Shown here: positions 46,263-58,873 of the stretch, piece by piece
Layout of the letters: each line of letters starts with the position of its first letter
Numbering within the stretch: the stretch's first letter is position 1
Assembly (NCBI GenBank): GCA_947247005.1
Contig: OX365956.1
Coordinates: forward strand, 11,490,089-11,554,088
Direction of reading: 5' to 3'
Length of the DNA: 64,000 nt
DNA from: Spisula solida
Taxonomy: Eukaryota; Mollusca; Bivalvia; Venerida; Mactridae
Translations under genes and position numbers: made by a program
The notes under the pieces: model-generated
Seen by the model: only the letters and a program-made list of their open reading frames with translations
Told to the model about the DNA's origin: nothing
Database searches by the model: none

Positions 46263-47774
46263 TTTTGCATGATACCAATTACTAAATGCAAATACCACAT
46301 AATGTTTTATATCTTAATTATCCGTGTCTGTTTTATTGTATACGGCTCCCCTAGCTGTACACGAGAATCGCATGTAAATCACGTGGAAGTCAATACACGC
46401 AAAGCTCGTTATGGTATATGTACGTATTCATTAAATGTAGAATGTTTGCTACAACAAAATGATCAAAGTTAGTGTACACTTAACCGATTTAAAAACGCAA
46501 CAGTGGGTTTTTGATAAATTTAAGTCAGTTAAGGTACTTCAATTCTCTTGATATTTTACATGTGATGAAATCAATACATGAAATCAAAGATGTGCAAATT
46601 TCATTGTAATCAAGGTTTAGATGGTCACAAAACCAAACCACGAAATGTATTGATCGACACTGTCAAGTTCGCAAAATTAATAATGTATTTATAAGCTGCA
46701 ACCTGCTATTAAAATCAGGCGTCTTTGCCTCATTGGCGGGAAAATAAATTGTTGAATGATGTTGTACCACACATCTATGAGGAAAACACGTATCAATCCA
46801 AACGCTCAGAAGTTTCTGCTTGGTGATGCACTTCTTGACGGCCATTTATGTCTGCCTTTAAATTTCGTTTCACGAGTAAAAATGCAATGACCTCCACAGT
46901 CTCAACATGAGCTGTCAGCAAGTTTTTGCCCATCTAGCATCTAGACTACATTGTGTCCGATGGTTAAGAACGTACATTTCTTATGTCTATGGCATCTCAA
47001 ACCCGTAACCGGAAGTGGATAATGGAATATGTCAGTATAAATAAGAAGACAGACAAAATGAGGCGATTTTCAACATGGGCAAAATAAACATTAATCAAAA
47101 TGTTACGGAATGTATATTTTACCGAAATTACTTAATCGTACGCATCATTGCATTCAAGGTAGGTATAACAGAAAATATGTTTGACCGGAAGTGGCGTCTT
47201 TCGTTTGGTGCCATCATGTTTACGCGCTTGTATCGTCGGCATGCCTGACGCAGACAATCGTAGGTGTAAACTGCCTCTTGAAAACACTATGCAAGTCTGA
47301 ATATCGTCGACAGACGACAGTTCATCTACTTTGCTATGATAAAACGTCACATAACTGCTTAAAGCAAGTCGATGGCGCCAGGATGTTATGTATCCTAAAA
47401 GCGTGGCACCGATACAACGCACTTCGAAATTTAATTTTATGTTTTTTTTGTTGGGGTATCGTTTTTCTATAAATTGTCGGCCCAATCGTCACGCCCAGTG
47501 GTTTTGCTCACGCGTCACCTGTCAATAATGAAAAGGACGCCACTATGACGTAATGGGCTTAATTGAAATATTTTTTCGTAGAAAATCGTTTAAGGCTTAA
47601 GACTAGCGTCTCATCCATTGGTTTATACTCCCAATAAAATTTAAATAATAATTAATACAAAAAATACCGACCCCCAAAATTGTTGCGTTTCTAAATCGGT
47701 TAAGTGTATTTATCCAGTTGTACAGTAAAAAGGTGATGACGGGTACCAGAGGACCTCAGCGTGCTAATGTATTT
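46263..47774. other. Gene-free stretch with opposing open frames
   Basis: A 117-codon minus frame (47132-47485) and a 93-codon plus frame (47191-47472) overlap in a locally less AT-rich patch. Neither has a domain I recognise. The patch also has a CCGGAAGTGGC box (47185) and TGACGTAA (47547), so a promoter or first exon is possible but unsupported. Confidence 0.35.
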
Positions 47775-48597
47775 GATGAGAACAATCATGAATTTTAGTT
47801 TCAATGATCGCATATGAATGTTGATTAATGACAATATACATAAAACGATTGCACAAAATAGATATTTTTAACTTTTTATTTTTTCATGTATGAAAAGTGG
47901 GTGGGGAACGGCAAAAATTGTGAAAAATATGGGTTCACAATAAGTCTCTACAAATGCATATGCTTATAAATAATATGTAGTGCATGGTTTAGTTATATGA
48001 AGAAGCCAAACTTCGAAATATTTTTCATAAAATTTTATTTCATTACAATATGCAAATTAGGTTATTTTTATGCAAATTTATTCATAATTAGTACTTTTTG
48101 ATGAATAGCTCCCTAAAAAGGCTGGTGACCCCTATTTTTTATTGGACTAAACTGGTGTTACTAATGGCCAATTTTAAATTATTCTAGATATTATCGTTAG
48201 ATATTTTTTGACGTTCATTTGAATATCACACTTTTTTGCAAGTGGGTGGGGTAACTATTTATCATGTTCAACTACTGAATCTGTTCACCAACAGCCGGAA
48301 GTGTGACTAATGTCAATAGGAATGACCATTGAACACATGAAATATCATGCATTGCTTTAAAGTGGTTTCATATAGCAAAAATCTTAAAAGAACATAATGG
48401 TGCCATAAATGCAGGAAATAGATAAAATGATCAAAATACAAAGGTAGGTCATTAGAAAGCCATGTATGTCGAAAACGAGCCTGATGACATATCATTTTTA
48501 TGATTTCAACGTTGTTCTAGAAGATTGTTCTGTCATTTTAAGATGTTTCAAGGAAAATTGGATCGTTAGATCAAAGGTGTGCGTACGTCCTTAATGG
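47775..48597. repeat. ~0.85-kb dispersed repeat, copy A
   Basis: Inverted relative to 60257-61125. Shared blocks include AAAGTGGGTGGGGAACGGCA, CAAGTGGGTGGGGTAACTAT and GTCAATAGGAATGACCATTG; the right end is GTGCGTACGTCCTTA. No ORF. Likely a non-autonomous transposon. Confidence 0.85.
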
Positions 48598-49523
48598 ACA
48601 GCATTTCTTCAGAAATCCCCTATATGTATATACCATGACAATCATCAACCATTAAAATCATTACATACAACTCTCGTTTTCTGAAAGAGACTAATTGTTC
48701 GATAAGGTTTCATTTTCAAAAGTTCAAATATCTAGTAATGAATTTTGATGTTTCAGTTGTTATGGCAACATACGAAATATGCCAATTACGCTGATGTATT
48801 GTTTCCATGGGTTACATAGTCTTACATTTATCATATAAAACGTATGTATACTGACATGAAATAGAATCCTCAAATATACGTGGAATAGTTGTACTTGCTG
48901 TATCAATAATTACATTTTGTATATGTTATTTGGGAAACAACGCATGTATATATATATATCCATAATAAATAAGAGAGAAGTATATGGTTTATCGCTAATT
49001 CTAACACGATCTGCGGATTAATCTATATACGCATAGAGCAAACCAGGGCAAGTATTATTACCCCAATAAAACATGATTGTCAAATTGGCTGCTACTATTT
49101 ACGCCCCGTATCACGTGACATATTTATGAATGAATGAACGTAAACTTTATAGTAAAACTTCAACGAGGCAAGTTGCACGAGTATCCAGTGTTACAGCTAT
49201 GACGCATCTATTTTTAGATACTCCAATATACTCTCGACATCAAACATTTCATGAAAACCTCTGATAATCAATTAATTTATATTTTTCATTTCATGAAATA
49301 GATACCTTATACTCGTGTTATTAAAATTGTTTCAATGTTTAAGTGTGTTATTTCCGTCAGAAAATTACGAAGGTCGTTTTCATCAACGAGGGAGGTAATT
49401 ATACCAGCTAATAAGCCACTCAATTTCAGAGTGGAATTATTGTCAATGTCAACTGGATGAAAATGGAATGTGCGCAGTTAAATAATACGGGATATTATCG
49501 TATTTAGAATCGAAATAAAAACT
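48598..49523. other. Gene-free stretch
   Basis: AT-rich; a short (TA)n run at 48949-48958. Nothing else recognised. Confidence 0.5.
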
Positions 49524-49663
49524 CTGTTCTTGTATTTTGTCGGTGAATAAAACACGAGCCATCGTTCGGATGCGGGAAATTAAATCACTATGCACTCGTG
49601 ATTTAATTTTTCGGCATCCGAACTCCTGCCAGTGTTTTATTCACCGACAACATACGCGAACAG
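49524..49663. mobile_element. 140-bp hairpin (foldback) element
   Basis: The left arm (CTGTTCTTGTATTTTGTCGG, then TGAATAAAACAC) pairs with the right arm (GTGTTTTATTCACCGACAAC ... CGAACAG). Pairing continues inward through TTCGGATGC and AAATTAAATCAC; the centre is near 49595. It is similar in size to, but different in sequence from, the 5855-6001 element. Confidence 0.85.
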
Positions 49664-50840
49664 ATGTTTATTACTTAGATACAGTCAGCAATTTTCATAC
49701 AATAGTGTTTCATGTTCATGACAAAGGCTTATAAAAGAAAATAAACGTATGCGAGCAATTTACAATATTATGAGAGGTTTGTGTTATTCTTTCTGACACT
49801 GTGCGAGTCTTATCGATGAGGGATTGTCATAGTTTCTTCATTTAATACTCGGTCATTGTCCATGATTATCAACTTCATATATGATGTATACACGTAACAA
49901 CAAACAAATCACATAAACTCATTCATAGACCTCAACGTTGAGACCATCTTCTTAAAGGGGCTGCCTAACAGATCGGGCTAAAAACATTATACCACGTAAT
50001 TTTTCTACCTTACCAAGTATTTATGTAATAGAAAGCCACCGACGGTTGCTTTATGAAAGATTCATGACAAATAAGCAATTTAAACCACTCTTGATATCGC
50101 GCATTCGGCATTTTTTCTTTTTGAACGCAGTTTCCATTCAAAATGCTTTGTGAATCATGTAATTCACAAATGATAAAACTGTAACTTCCATAAACTACAG
50201 TGAAAACATTAGTGAGGTATTCGGTTCGTTTTTGTCAAATACAAAGATTTTTCAGGAAATTTAAGTTACACTAGTGTAATTCTATAGGGTATTACTGACA
50301 ACATATTGTCTTCTTAACCAAACAAATGTCTTGTTATTTAGACTAATAGTTTCACAACATGTTACAATTATCTGTCCTTTAATAATCAAAACGTTCCACT
50401 AGAAAACACTAAAGCAAACATGTTACAAACTTGAGAAGCGTCTTCAAATACCCTGACGTTATATATCCGCCAGCAATGCCTCTTAAATAGTCTGCTATAT
50501 TTTGAGAAATAACGATCATACTACAGACAACAAAAATAAAACTTGAAAAAGTTTTTTCCGTGGGCGAAGTAGTGACATAGCTATGTTTTATCCGTCACTT
50601 ATGATGTACATAATGCTAAACTTAAAGGTTAAATGGTTTCAAGATGAACAGAAACCGCTATGAGCAGTGCGGTGACCTACATATGTCACAAGAATATCCA
50701 TTATGTACAATCACCACCAGGAGGTATATTGACAGTATGATAGTGATAATGTACGTGCTCGTATATTATACTGTTGCTTGAATTAGTATGATACCATCCA
50801 TTACAAATGTTGAAAGCTTCTTGGTTAAGGGCAGTTGATA
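49664..50840. other. Gene-free stretch
   Basis: No repeat or coding relic recognised. Confidence 0.5.
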
Positions 50841-50887
50841 AAAAAAGATAATATTCAGTCAGGCATGGAAGGCAGCATGCAACTTAA
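50841..50887 (-). repeat. Diverged S-family fragment
   Basis: AAAAAAAGATAATATTCAGT then CATGGAAGGCAGCATGCAAC parallels the S terminus with several substitutions. Confidence 0.55.
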
Positions 50888-51559
50888 GGACGTTTGATAG
50901 GGTTACATTTTTTTAAAGATGATATAAACAAAATAGGCACAATTGTAGTTTAATATATACTGAAATAATATGTGAAATAAAAAAGTTATATCGCGGTACT
51001 ATTTAAGGGGTCGTGGGCCCTTTTGCAAAATCAATTTTCCAGAAAATGACTAAAAATCATGATATTTCGCAATGTTTTCATTTTTGCATTAAAATCGCTT
51101 TTTTGTTGTTCAAATCATCTCCATGTGTTTGATTGTACAAATACACATTATTCAAACATACCTTTACACTTTTGGTATTGATAAGAATATTCACAAATTT
51201 GTGACAAAACAAGAATTGTCAAAATTTCCGAAAAATGACTGCTAAAAAGACAAAAAAATACACAAAATTAGCCGTAGCTAAAAAACGACCTCGATGACCA
51301 ATATAATTTTTATTGCTCATTTAGTTGATAAAAATGTACTCAATCCGAAAATTAAATAAAAAAGATAGGTCACAGTACTACTTTTTGCGCTATGGCGTCA
51401 TTAGTGTCCCCCTATAGCATAAAAACCTTAATGAAATTGCGTAAAAGTGACGCATTATCTGCGCTGAAAAAATATTCTTATACCAAATGAGTACTAACAT
51501 TTGCATATTATACAAATGAAAGTTTATTAAATAGAAACTAAGAAGAGATTGACGGGTTA
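50888..51559. other. Gene-free AT-rich stretch
   Basis: It has the look of an old dispersed repeat (GGGGTCGTGGGCCC at 51007-51020), but no second copy is seen in the window. Confidence 0.35.
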
Positions 51560-51745
51560 CAAGAATTATTTTAGGTGCAGTTACGTCGTAATTGTATCTC
51601 TTTGCAATGCAAATTGCGGTAAAACGGCATAAAATGCCAAATTAGTACATTTTGCACATATGTTTTACACATAATGTCTTGCCATAATTTATTTTTGGCT
51701 AAGGATGTTGATTAAAGTGTACTTTATCTAAAAATTGATTCCGGC
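51560..51745 (+). repeat. Dispersed repeat, partner of 6573-6780
   Basis: Reads GGTGCAGTTACGTCGTAA, TTAGTACATTTTGCACATAT and GATGTTGATTAAAGTGTACT, the reverse complement of blocks in 6573-6780. Confidence 0.75.
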
Positions 51746-52731
51746 AATGAAGCTATGAAGGTGAGATTTAAAATTAAGTATAAACAGGCGCTGTCAACTC
51801 TTTAACACAAATCTAGTGCATAGCTTTATTGGCCTGTCACCAAATACAACATTATACGATAGCTGCACGCTATATGTTACCTATCCCCACCTTTCTGGGG
51901 GGGGGGGTATTCTATAGTGTACAGCTACCGTGAAATTATTATTTTTGACTGGTCAATAAAGTAGTTTTATCTCAAGTATAACGGTTCGCTAGTGTTATGT
52001 GTAATGGCTGTATCGATATACGGACACCCCGGAAGTTGAGGTATTTATCTTGCGCATGCGCATAAGCATCAAGGGAAGACAATTTCCAAGGGAGGAAACC
52101 TAGTTTCGGGAAAGGCCTATAGCATGCGTGATTGTTTCAAATAGTGTAGTTCAAGCTTCGTGATCATTCATGAACATTAAGACCTGCTACAAGTATCGAA
52201 AAGAAGAGTCTTACACTAGATCTACTAATCACCAATCATCTCGGCGGTTTACACAACACCAGTGGGCGTTGAATACGACTATAGCTTTCGAAACCTGTAC
52301 ACGTTAATTGTGATCGCGTGCCAACATGTAAGAAACTTCGATAAATTATAGTTAGGAAAAATGTCTATTAATGGAAGTCTTTCAGAGGCAATCAACAATG
52401 TCTGACACAGCTGCACACAGTCTCATTTCCACTACTTAGTGCATTAAGTATGATTCTCATATAGCATGCTGGTGCGCTAATTTCCCGACAAGGTTAAATA
52501 GGTTGTCATTCATTGTGTACGTTGTACAGCCAACGTGTGATGACATGAAGACATTGCGGATATTCAATATAGTTTGGACCTATCTTAGATGTCTTGTAAA
52601 CTGTCGTTACTGAAATATTTATTTATAGATTCACAGGGAAGCTAAATAATATAAATAATACAGTAAATGCAGTGCGCATGTTTGTTAATAACTAACAATG
52701 CTATAGATAACAGACGAGACAATGTATTCTG
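51746..52731. other. Gene-free stretch with a G13 run and an ETS/NRF1-like cluster
   Basis: A G-run of about 13 lies at 51896-51908. CCCCGGAAGT (52027-52036) and the palindrome TGCGCATGCGCA (52051-52062) resemble ETS and NRF1 sites. No associated gene is visible. Confidence 0.4.
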
Positions 52732-53738
52732 GGTAGGGGGACAACATATAATATTTAATGTAGGTACACATGGTAGGGGGACAAATATAATATTTAATGT
52801 AGGTACACATGGTAGGGGGACAAAGTATAATATCTAATGTAGGTATACATGGTAGGGGAACTAATATAATATTTAATGTAGGTATACATGGTAGGGGGAC
52901 AAATATAATATTCAATGTAGGTATACATGGTAGGGGGACTAATATAATATTTAATGTAGGTATACATGGTATGGGGGGCAAATATAATATTTAATGTAGG
53001 TATACTTGTTAGGTGGACAAATATAATATTTAATGTAGGTATACATGGTAGGGGGACTAATATAATATTTAGTGTAGGTATACTTGGTAGGGAACACAAA
53101 TAATATTTAATGTAGGTATACTTGGTAGGGAACACATATAATATTTAATGTAGGTATACATGGTAGGGAACAAATATGATATTCAATGTAGGTATACTTG
53201 ATAGGGGAACAAATATAATATTTAATGTAGGTATACTTGATAGGGGACACATATACTATTTAATGTAGGTATACTAGGTTGGGGACACATATAATATTTA
53301 ATGTAGGTATACATGGTAGAGGAACAAATATAATATTTCATATAGGTATACTTGATAGGGGACACATATAATATTTAATGTAGGTATACATGGTAAGGGA
53401 AAAAATATAATATTTAATGTAGGTATACATGGTAGGGGGACAAAGTATAATATTTAATGTAGGTACACATGGTAGGGGAACAAATATAATATTTAATGTA
53501 GGTATACATGGTAGGGGGACAAATATAATATTTAATGTAGGTATACATGTTAGGTGGACAAAATATAATATTTAATGTACGTATACATGGTAGGGGGACA
53601 AATATAATATTTAGTGTAGGTAGACATGGTAGGGGGACAAAGTATAATATTTAATGTATGTATACATGGTAGGAGGACAAAGTATAATATTTAATGTAGG
53701 TATACATGTTAGGGAGACAAAGTATAATATTTAATATT
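52732..53738. repeat. 38-39-bp minisatellite, first block (about 26 units)
   Basis: The consensus unit is AATATAATATTTAATGTAGG then TATACATGGTAGGGGAACA, with 37-39-bp steps. Variants differ in ACAT/ACTT, the G-run length and AACA/ACTA/ACACA. Long open frames on the minus strand are a by-product of 39-bp units without stops. Confidence 0.97.
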
Positions 53739-53982
53739 GTATACCTATTATGTAACAAGGATTCTGATTGGCTTAGACGGCCTGCACGAGAGGTCTATAA
53801 TTTTTAATATACACCTCCCGAAACCGAGGCTGGGATGGATATTACTTTTTTATGGCGTGACGTCATTTCCTGTGGTATAACGTTCCAGACAACGTAACGA
53901 TATTTCCCGTATTATTTGGCCTACAGCTGCTCATACATAGTTCTAACCTAGCCATTAATGATAAATGCCGTTAATAAATACT
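53739..53982. other. Non-repeat island inside the minisatellite
   Basis: 244 bp of unrelated, less AT-rich sequence with ATTCTGATTGGCT, CACCTCCCGAAACC and TGGCGTGACGTCATTTCC. The TCTGATTGGCT word recurs at 58289. It looks like a small element inserted in the array. Confidence 0.6.
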
Positions 53983-55672
53983 TTTAATGTAGGTATACCT
54001 GGTATGGGGACAGATATAATATTTAATGTATGTATACGTGGTAGGGAACACATATAATATTTAATGTAGATATACATGGTAGGGGAACAAATATGATATT
54101 CAATGTAGGTATACTTGATAGGGGAACAAATATAATATTTAATGTAGGTATACTTGATAGGGGACACATATACTATTTAATGTAGGTATACATGGTAGGG
54201 GACACAAAAATATTTAATGTAGGTATACATGGTAGGGGAACAAATATAATATTTCATGTAGGTATACTTGATAGGGGACACATATAATATTTAAAGTAGG
54301 TATACATGGTAAGGGAAAAAACATAATATTTAATGTAGGTATACATGGTAGGGGACTCATATAATATTTAATGTAGGTACGCCTGGTAGGGGACACATAT
54401 AATATTTAATGTAGGTATACTTAGTAGGGGACTCATATAATATTAAATGTAGGTATACTTGGTAGGGGACTCATATAATGTTTAATGTAGGTATACTTGG
54501 TAGGGGACTCATATAATATTTAATGTAGGTATACTTGTAAGGGGAACAAATATAATATTTAATGTAGGTATGCTTGGTAGGGGAAAAATATAATATATAA
54601 TGTAGATATGCTTGGTAGGGGAACAAATATAATATTTAATGTAGGTACACTTGGTAGGGAAACAAATGTAATATTTAATGTAGGTATACATGGTAGGGGG
54701 ACAGATATAATTTTAATGTAGGTATACTTGATGGGGGACACATATAATATTTAATGTAGGTATACATGGTAGGGGAACAAATATAATATTTAATGTAGGT
54801 ATACATGGTAGGGGAACAAATATAATATTTAATATAGGTATACATGGTTGTTGAACAAATATAATATTTAATGTAGGTATACATGGTAGGGAAACAAATA
54901 TAATATTTAATGTAGGTACACTTGGTAGGGGAACAAATATAATATTTAATGTAGGTATACTTGATAGGGGACACATATAATATTTAAAGTAGGTATACAT
55001 GGTAAGGGAAAAAACATAATATTTAATGTAGGTATACATGGTAGGGGACTCATATAATATTTAATGTAGGTACGCCTGGTAGGGGACACATATAATATTT
55101 AATGTAGGTATACTTAGTAGGGGACTCATATAATATTAAATGTAGGTATACTTGGTAGGGGACTCATATAATGTTTAATGTAGGTATACTTGGTAGGGGA
55201 CTCATATAATATTTAATGTAGGTATACTTGTAAGGGGAACAACTATAATATTTAATGTAGGTATACTTGTAAGGGGGACAATATAATATTTAATGTAGGT
55301 ATAATTGGTAGGGGACTCATATAATATTTAATGTAGGTATACTTGGTAGGGGACTCATATAATATCTAATGTAGGTATACTTGTAAGGGGGACAAATATA
55401 ATATTTAATGTATGTATACTTGGTAGGGGAACAAATATAATATTTAATGTAGGTATACTTGGTAGGGGAACAAATATAATATTTAATGTAGGTACACTTG
55501 GTAGGGGAACAAATATATTATTTAATGTAGGTATACTTGTCTTGGGCACAAATATAATATTTAATGTAGGTATACTTGTTAGGGGGACTAATATAATATT
55601 TAATTTAGGTATACTTGTTACGGGGGGGACTAATATAATATTTAATGTAGGTATACTTGGTTGGGGGACTAG
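53983..55672. repeat. 38-39-bp minisatellite, second block (about 44 units) with higher-order repeats
   Basis: Same unit as the first block. 54261-54560 and 54954-55253 match at a constant 693-bp offset and share private variants (TTAAAGTAGG, TACGCCTGG, CTTAGTAG, ATTAAATG). 54030-54320 also parallels 53100-53410 with an offset of about 917 bp. Confidence 0.95.
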
Positions 55673-55954
55673 TATTGGTGTTGTGTAAAAGTGATGTGAT
55701 TTAGTTCGGAAATGCTCTTCATGGACGTCACTCAAATACCGCAATGGCCACAAAAAATGTTGCAAAAGTCGAATAAATGGTTGGTGTTGATGGAAGATTT
55801 ACAAGTAGCCCAATGTGTTGGCATATCAATAGGAGCTATTCTCAAGCGAATACAATAATACTAGAATACCATTAAGAGAACAATAAATGCAGTTTGAATG
55901 TCCCAATCAGTTTATAGAAGACAAGACACACGCCCATGTAAACTTTCCAAAAAT

Positions 55955-56297
55955 AAGTTAACCATTTTCTAAATGCAAAAATATATATTTTGAAAAGTGA
56001 AATATAATTATAGAATTTGGTACTATTTTGAACACTTTATGTCAAGAATTGATCAAATGGTGTAATAATGAAATACTTATTTCAGTTATGTCGAATAACG
56101 TTTGAATGACGTTTGCGACGTCACGCAAAAAGGGTCTGAATTGGGCCTCAACTAAACAGCTGTAACTTCCTTAAAAATCATGATATTAACAAAATTTCTT
56201 TTGCATTTTGCTTCATTATGATTACTCTTTTAAATATTAAAAAATCTCACAATCAAATGCTTTGTCAAAATAGCAGGTTTTCCTGGAGACTGGCTCA
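55955..56297. mobile_element. Truncated inverted copy of the 16-633 TIR element
   Basis: Reverse complement of roughly the left 345 bp of that element, ending GGAGACTGGCTCA at 56297. The other end is missing. 55673-55954 to its left holds nothing recognisable. Confidence 0.85.
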
Positions 56298-56469
56298 ATT
56301 ATTTATTCATGTTTAAAACCTTGCAAAAGATCCGTAACTAAACTTTGGCCAGTGAAGATAGAACAATAGTTTGCACTGTTGACAATGAGGACACGTAGTA
56401 ATACATATCACTTACTTTATATCAAGGCTATACGATACAAATGAATGAAGTACTTAAATGTAGACCAAC

Positions 56470-56770
56470 CATTGGTTGGAAGGGTATCCTGCTGTTTCAT
56501 GGCAATGTGCTACACACGAAGCGGCCATTAAAAGATGTGATATTCTGAAAAATTGGAAGGTTGTTGAGCTTTCCCCACCCGCTGTATATACCCGACCTTG
56601 ACCCTTGTTATTTTTATCTGTTTCCATGAGTCTAAAACTGCATTTTCCGAAAAATATCAAGCAGGTTTGGCTCAGGTCCAGGGTATGCACAGTATGATAA
56701 ACAAAACGAATTTTAAATGGAGTATCAGGGTGAAACGTTGCATATCAGTTGAAGGTAAATATTTTAAGGG
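56470..56770 (+). pseudogene. Mariner-type transposase relic
   Basis: Across three frames the order is LLFHGNVLHT (compare the family's DNARPH region, with the catalytic Asp changed), then KNWKVVELS, then PHPLYIPDLDPCYFYLFP (family: HPPYSPDLAPCDF). The third acidic residue of the DD34D triad is Tyr here. Frameshifts are frequent; clearly dead. Terminal repeats were not found. Confidence 0.6.
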
Positions 56771-57426
56771 CATCGAATGACTTTTTCATTAAAGTTTATC
56801 AAAGATACCGGTGTATTGTTACGTGTTTAGATGCATCCATATACATGTACAATTGATCATCCCCGTGTAATAATCAACAAGTCAAATAGTTTTCTGCGGG
56901 CAGATGATTTAGTTGTATTGTTTAGGATGTGTTTTTGTCGTTTGGATGCTGATCGAATTTATTCCGGTGTATGTTTAAATGTATCTGTCCAAATAATTCA
57001 AATTCATGACTTGTAATATCGGACACTTCCGATTAATCTGACATAACCAACTATAATATGTAACAGTAATTTTGAAGTTGATCACAACAAATGTCATGAT
57101 GAGATATATATCGTATTCAGTTTCAACAAACATATATCCTCTAATTATTTGGTTTTGTTATGTGCCGAGCGAATGAATAACGAATCAATATACCATGCTT
57201 CTGTTAATCTATCAATGTGTTCTCTACGGGATGTACTCCATTGCTCACTATATTTATCATTGACCAGGAAGCGCTGTGCTTTTGCAGCTGCAGTCACCTG
57301 CTGTTTAGATACATGGCCTCAATATTGCCTAGCGCTCACAGTGAAATTTCGGACAGTTTTGATTTCTTCGGTAAATAAACTATTGCAATGCGACAAAGAC
57401 CGATGTTATCCGCATGGAATAAGGGA
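56771..57426. other. Gene-free stretch
   Basis: A 114-codon plus frame (57149-57493) has no recognisable domain and runs into the downstream repeat, so it is probably chance. Confidence 0.4.
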
Positions 57427-57577
57427 ATTAGTCTGGTTCACGACAGTCTTACAAAATGCTTCATTTTTTGGATTATTTTTTTTGAAATCGTAAACCATCG
57501 AGAACAGGTCACGTGCTCCTCCATGGACTTTTCACTTTGAGCATACCAATATACCTGCGGCCTCGTGGCCCGCAGGT
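57427..57577. mobile_element. Terminal 150 bp of the hairpin-ended element family
   Basis: It matches 41676-41823 in the same orientation from GTCTGGTTCACGAC through AACCATCGAGAACAGGTCAC and ends in a GC-rich hairpin (ACCTGCGGCC...GGCCCGCAGGT). The hairpin stem bases differ from the other copy but remain paired. Confidence 0.8.
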
Positions 57578-58182
57578 GATAATCGTATACAATACTACCA
57601 TGCAATACTTTGACAAACACTGAATCGACTCATATGAAAGTCAACTATCTAAACACACAGATTGGACACTAAATTGAAAGCTGAGAGAAAGTGAAACATA
57701 GCATGCAGCAGATTATGTTATTTTGCATAAAACGATTTGTTTGTCATCCTTTTTTGACTTGCAATGTCTCATTTTGAAGAGCTAAAGTTTCTTCCATTGT
57801 ATGAGGTAATTTCTTTTGCCTACCATTTATATAATTCAGAAATTTGTCATTTAAATGAGGCAAATCGGTTTTTTTCTTAAAACGAGAGTATGTTTGGCTC
57901 TTTGAGGTCTATTGTTTTATTCCTGGACTGATTTCAATAAATGAGATATCGTTGTAAAGCTGAATAATTGCCCGAGTTCATTAATAGGCACGGTCTCTTT
58001 TGCATATGTGCAGTTGCTTCCTAGTGAAGAAGCATTATTTAATTTATTTTGAAGAAAATCATTCTTCAATGATAATAAGACGGAAATCAAACCCGCTGAT
58101 TGGTTGAAACAGTCGAGTAAACAATAAAGCCAGAATGAGAAGTATGTCCCATCCTGCCCTTGTTACATATGAGTATATATCA

Positions 58183-58270
58183 CGATATATCGGTATAATA
58201 CTCAATACTCAACTGGATATATCGGTATAATACTCAATACTCAACTGGATATATCGGTATAATTCATAAG
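58183..58270. repeat. 32-bp tandem repeat, about 2.6 units
   Basis: Unit GATATATCGGTATAATACTC then AATACTCAACTG, copies starting near 58189, 58221 and (partial) 58253. 57578-58182 before it shows nothing recognisable. Confidence 0.85.
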
Positions 58271-58873
58271 TCAGCAAATCTCTGCATTCTGATTGGCTAA
58301 TACTTGACGTTTAAACATCAGTGAACCTCCGTTTTCACTAATCGGGACCCTTGGACATTACTGACGTAAACGTTCTAGACGAATGCGTGTGGAATAAGTC
58401 AAACTGCAAAGGCCCATCACAACGTTACAAGCTCTTATAGCTTATTTTTTATATAGAATATTACCTACATGTATGTTTATCCCCTGATTTTGTGTTTACG
58501 TAAGGAACAAAGCATCTAAACACATTTTGCTTAGCTAAAGTAATTCACCAAACGTTATAACCAAATTTGTCAAACTTTTGTTAAATGAATAACATCATTA
58601 AATAGTTTTTTTAGATATCTTTGCCAGGAATGAATGAACACTATCAAAATGAATGAATAAAATAAACACGAAGTTTGGCAAATTCCAGAGTAAAACAATA
58701 TTGTTTGTGAGAAATGTTGACCCAAACAGAAAACTTTAAAAAATATAGATAATTTTATTCAAAAGGGTTATACTTCTAGCAGAGGCAGGTAATGATGATG
58801 AACACGTGTTGCAAGTTTCAAAGCAATGGTTATATAAGTTAAGAGAACACATAGACCTTAACATTAAACTTAC

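Noticed and set aside
51846..51945. Hairpin around the G13 run
   Set aside because: Pairing is patchy and mostly due to low-complexity G and C runs.
52732..55672. Possible CRISPR array
   Set aside because: Repeats are contiguous with no unique spacers, vary in length and sit in an animal genome.
52685..55765. Many 60-136-codon open frames with IPTLNIIFVPLP-type repeats
   Set aside because: They are translations of the 39-bp minisatellite in several frames; array structure explains them fully.
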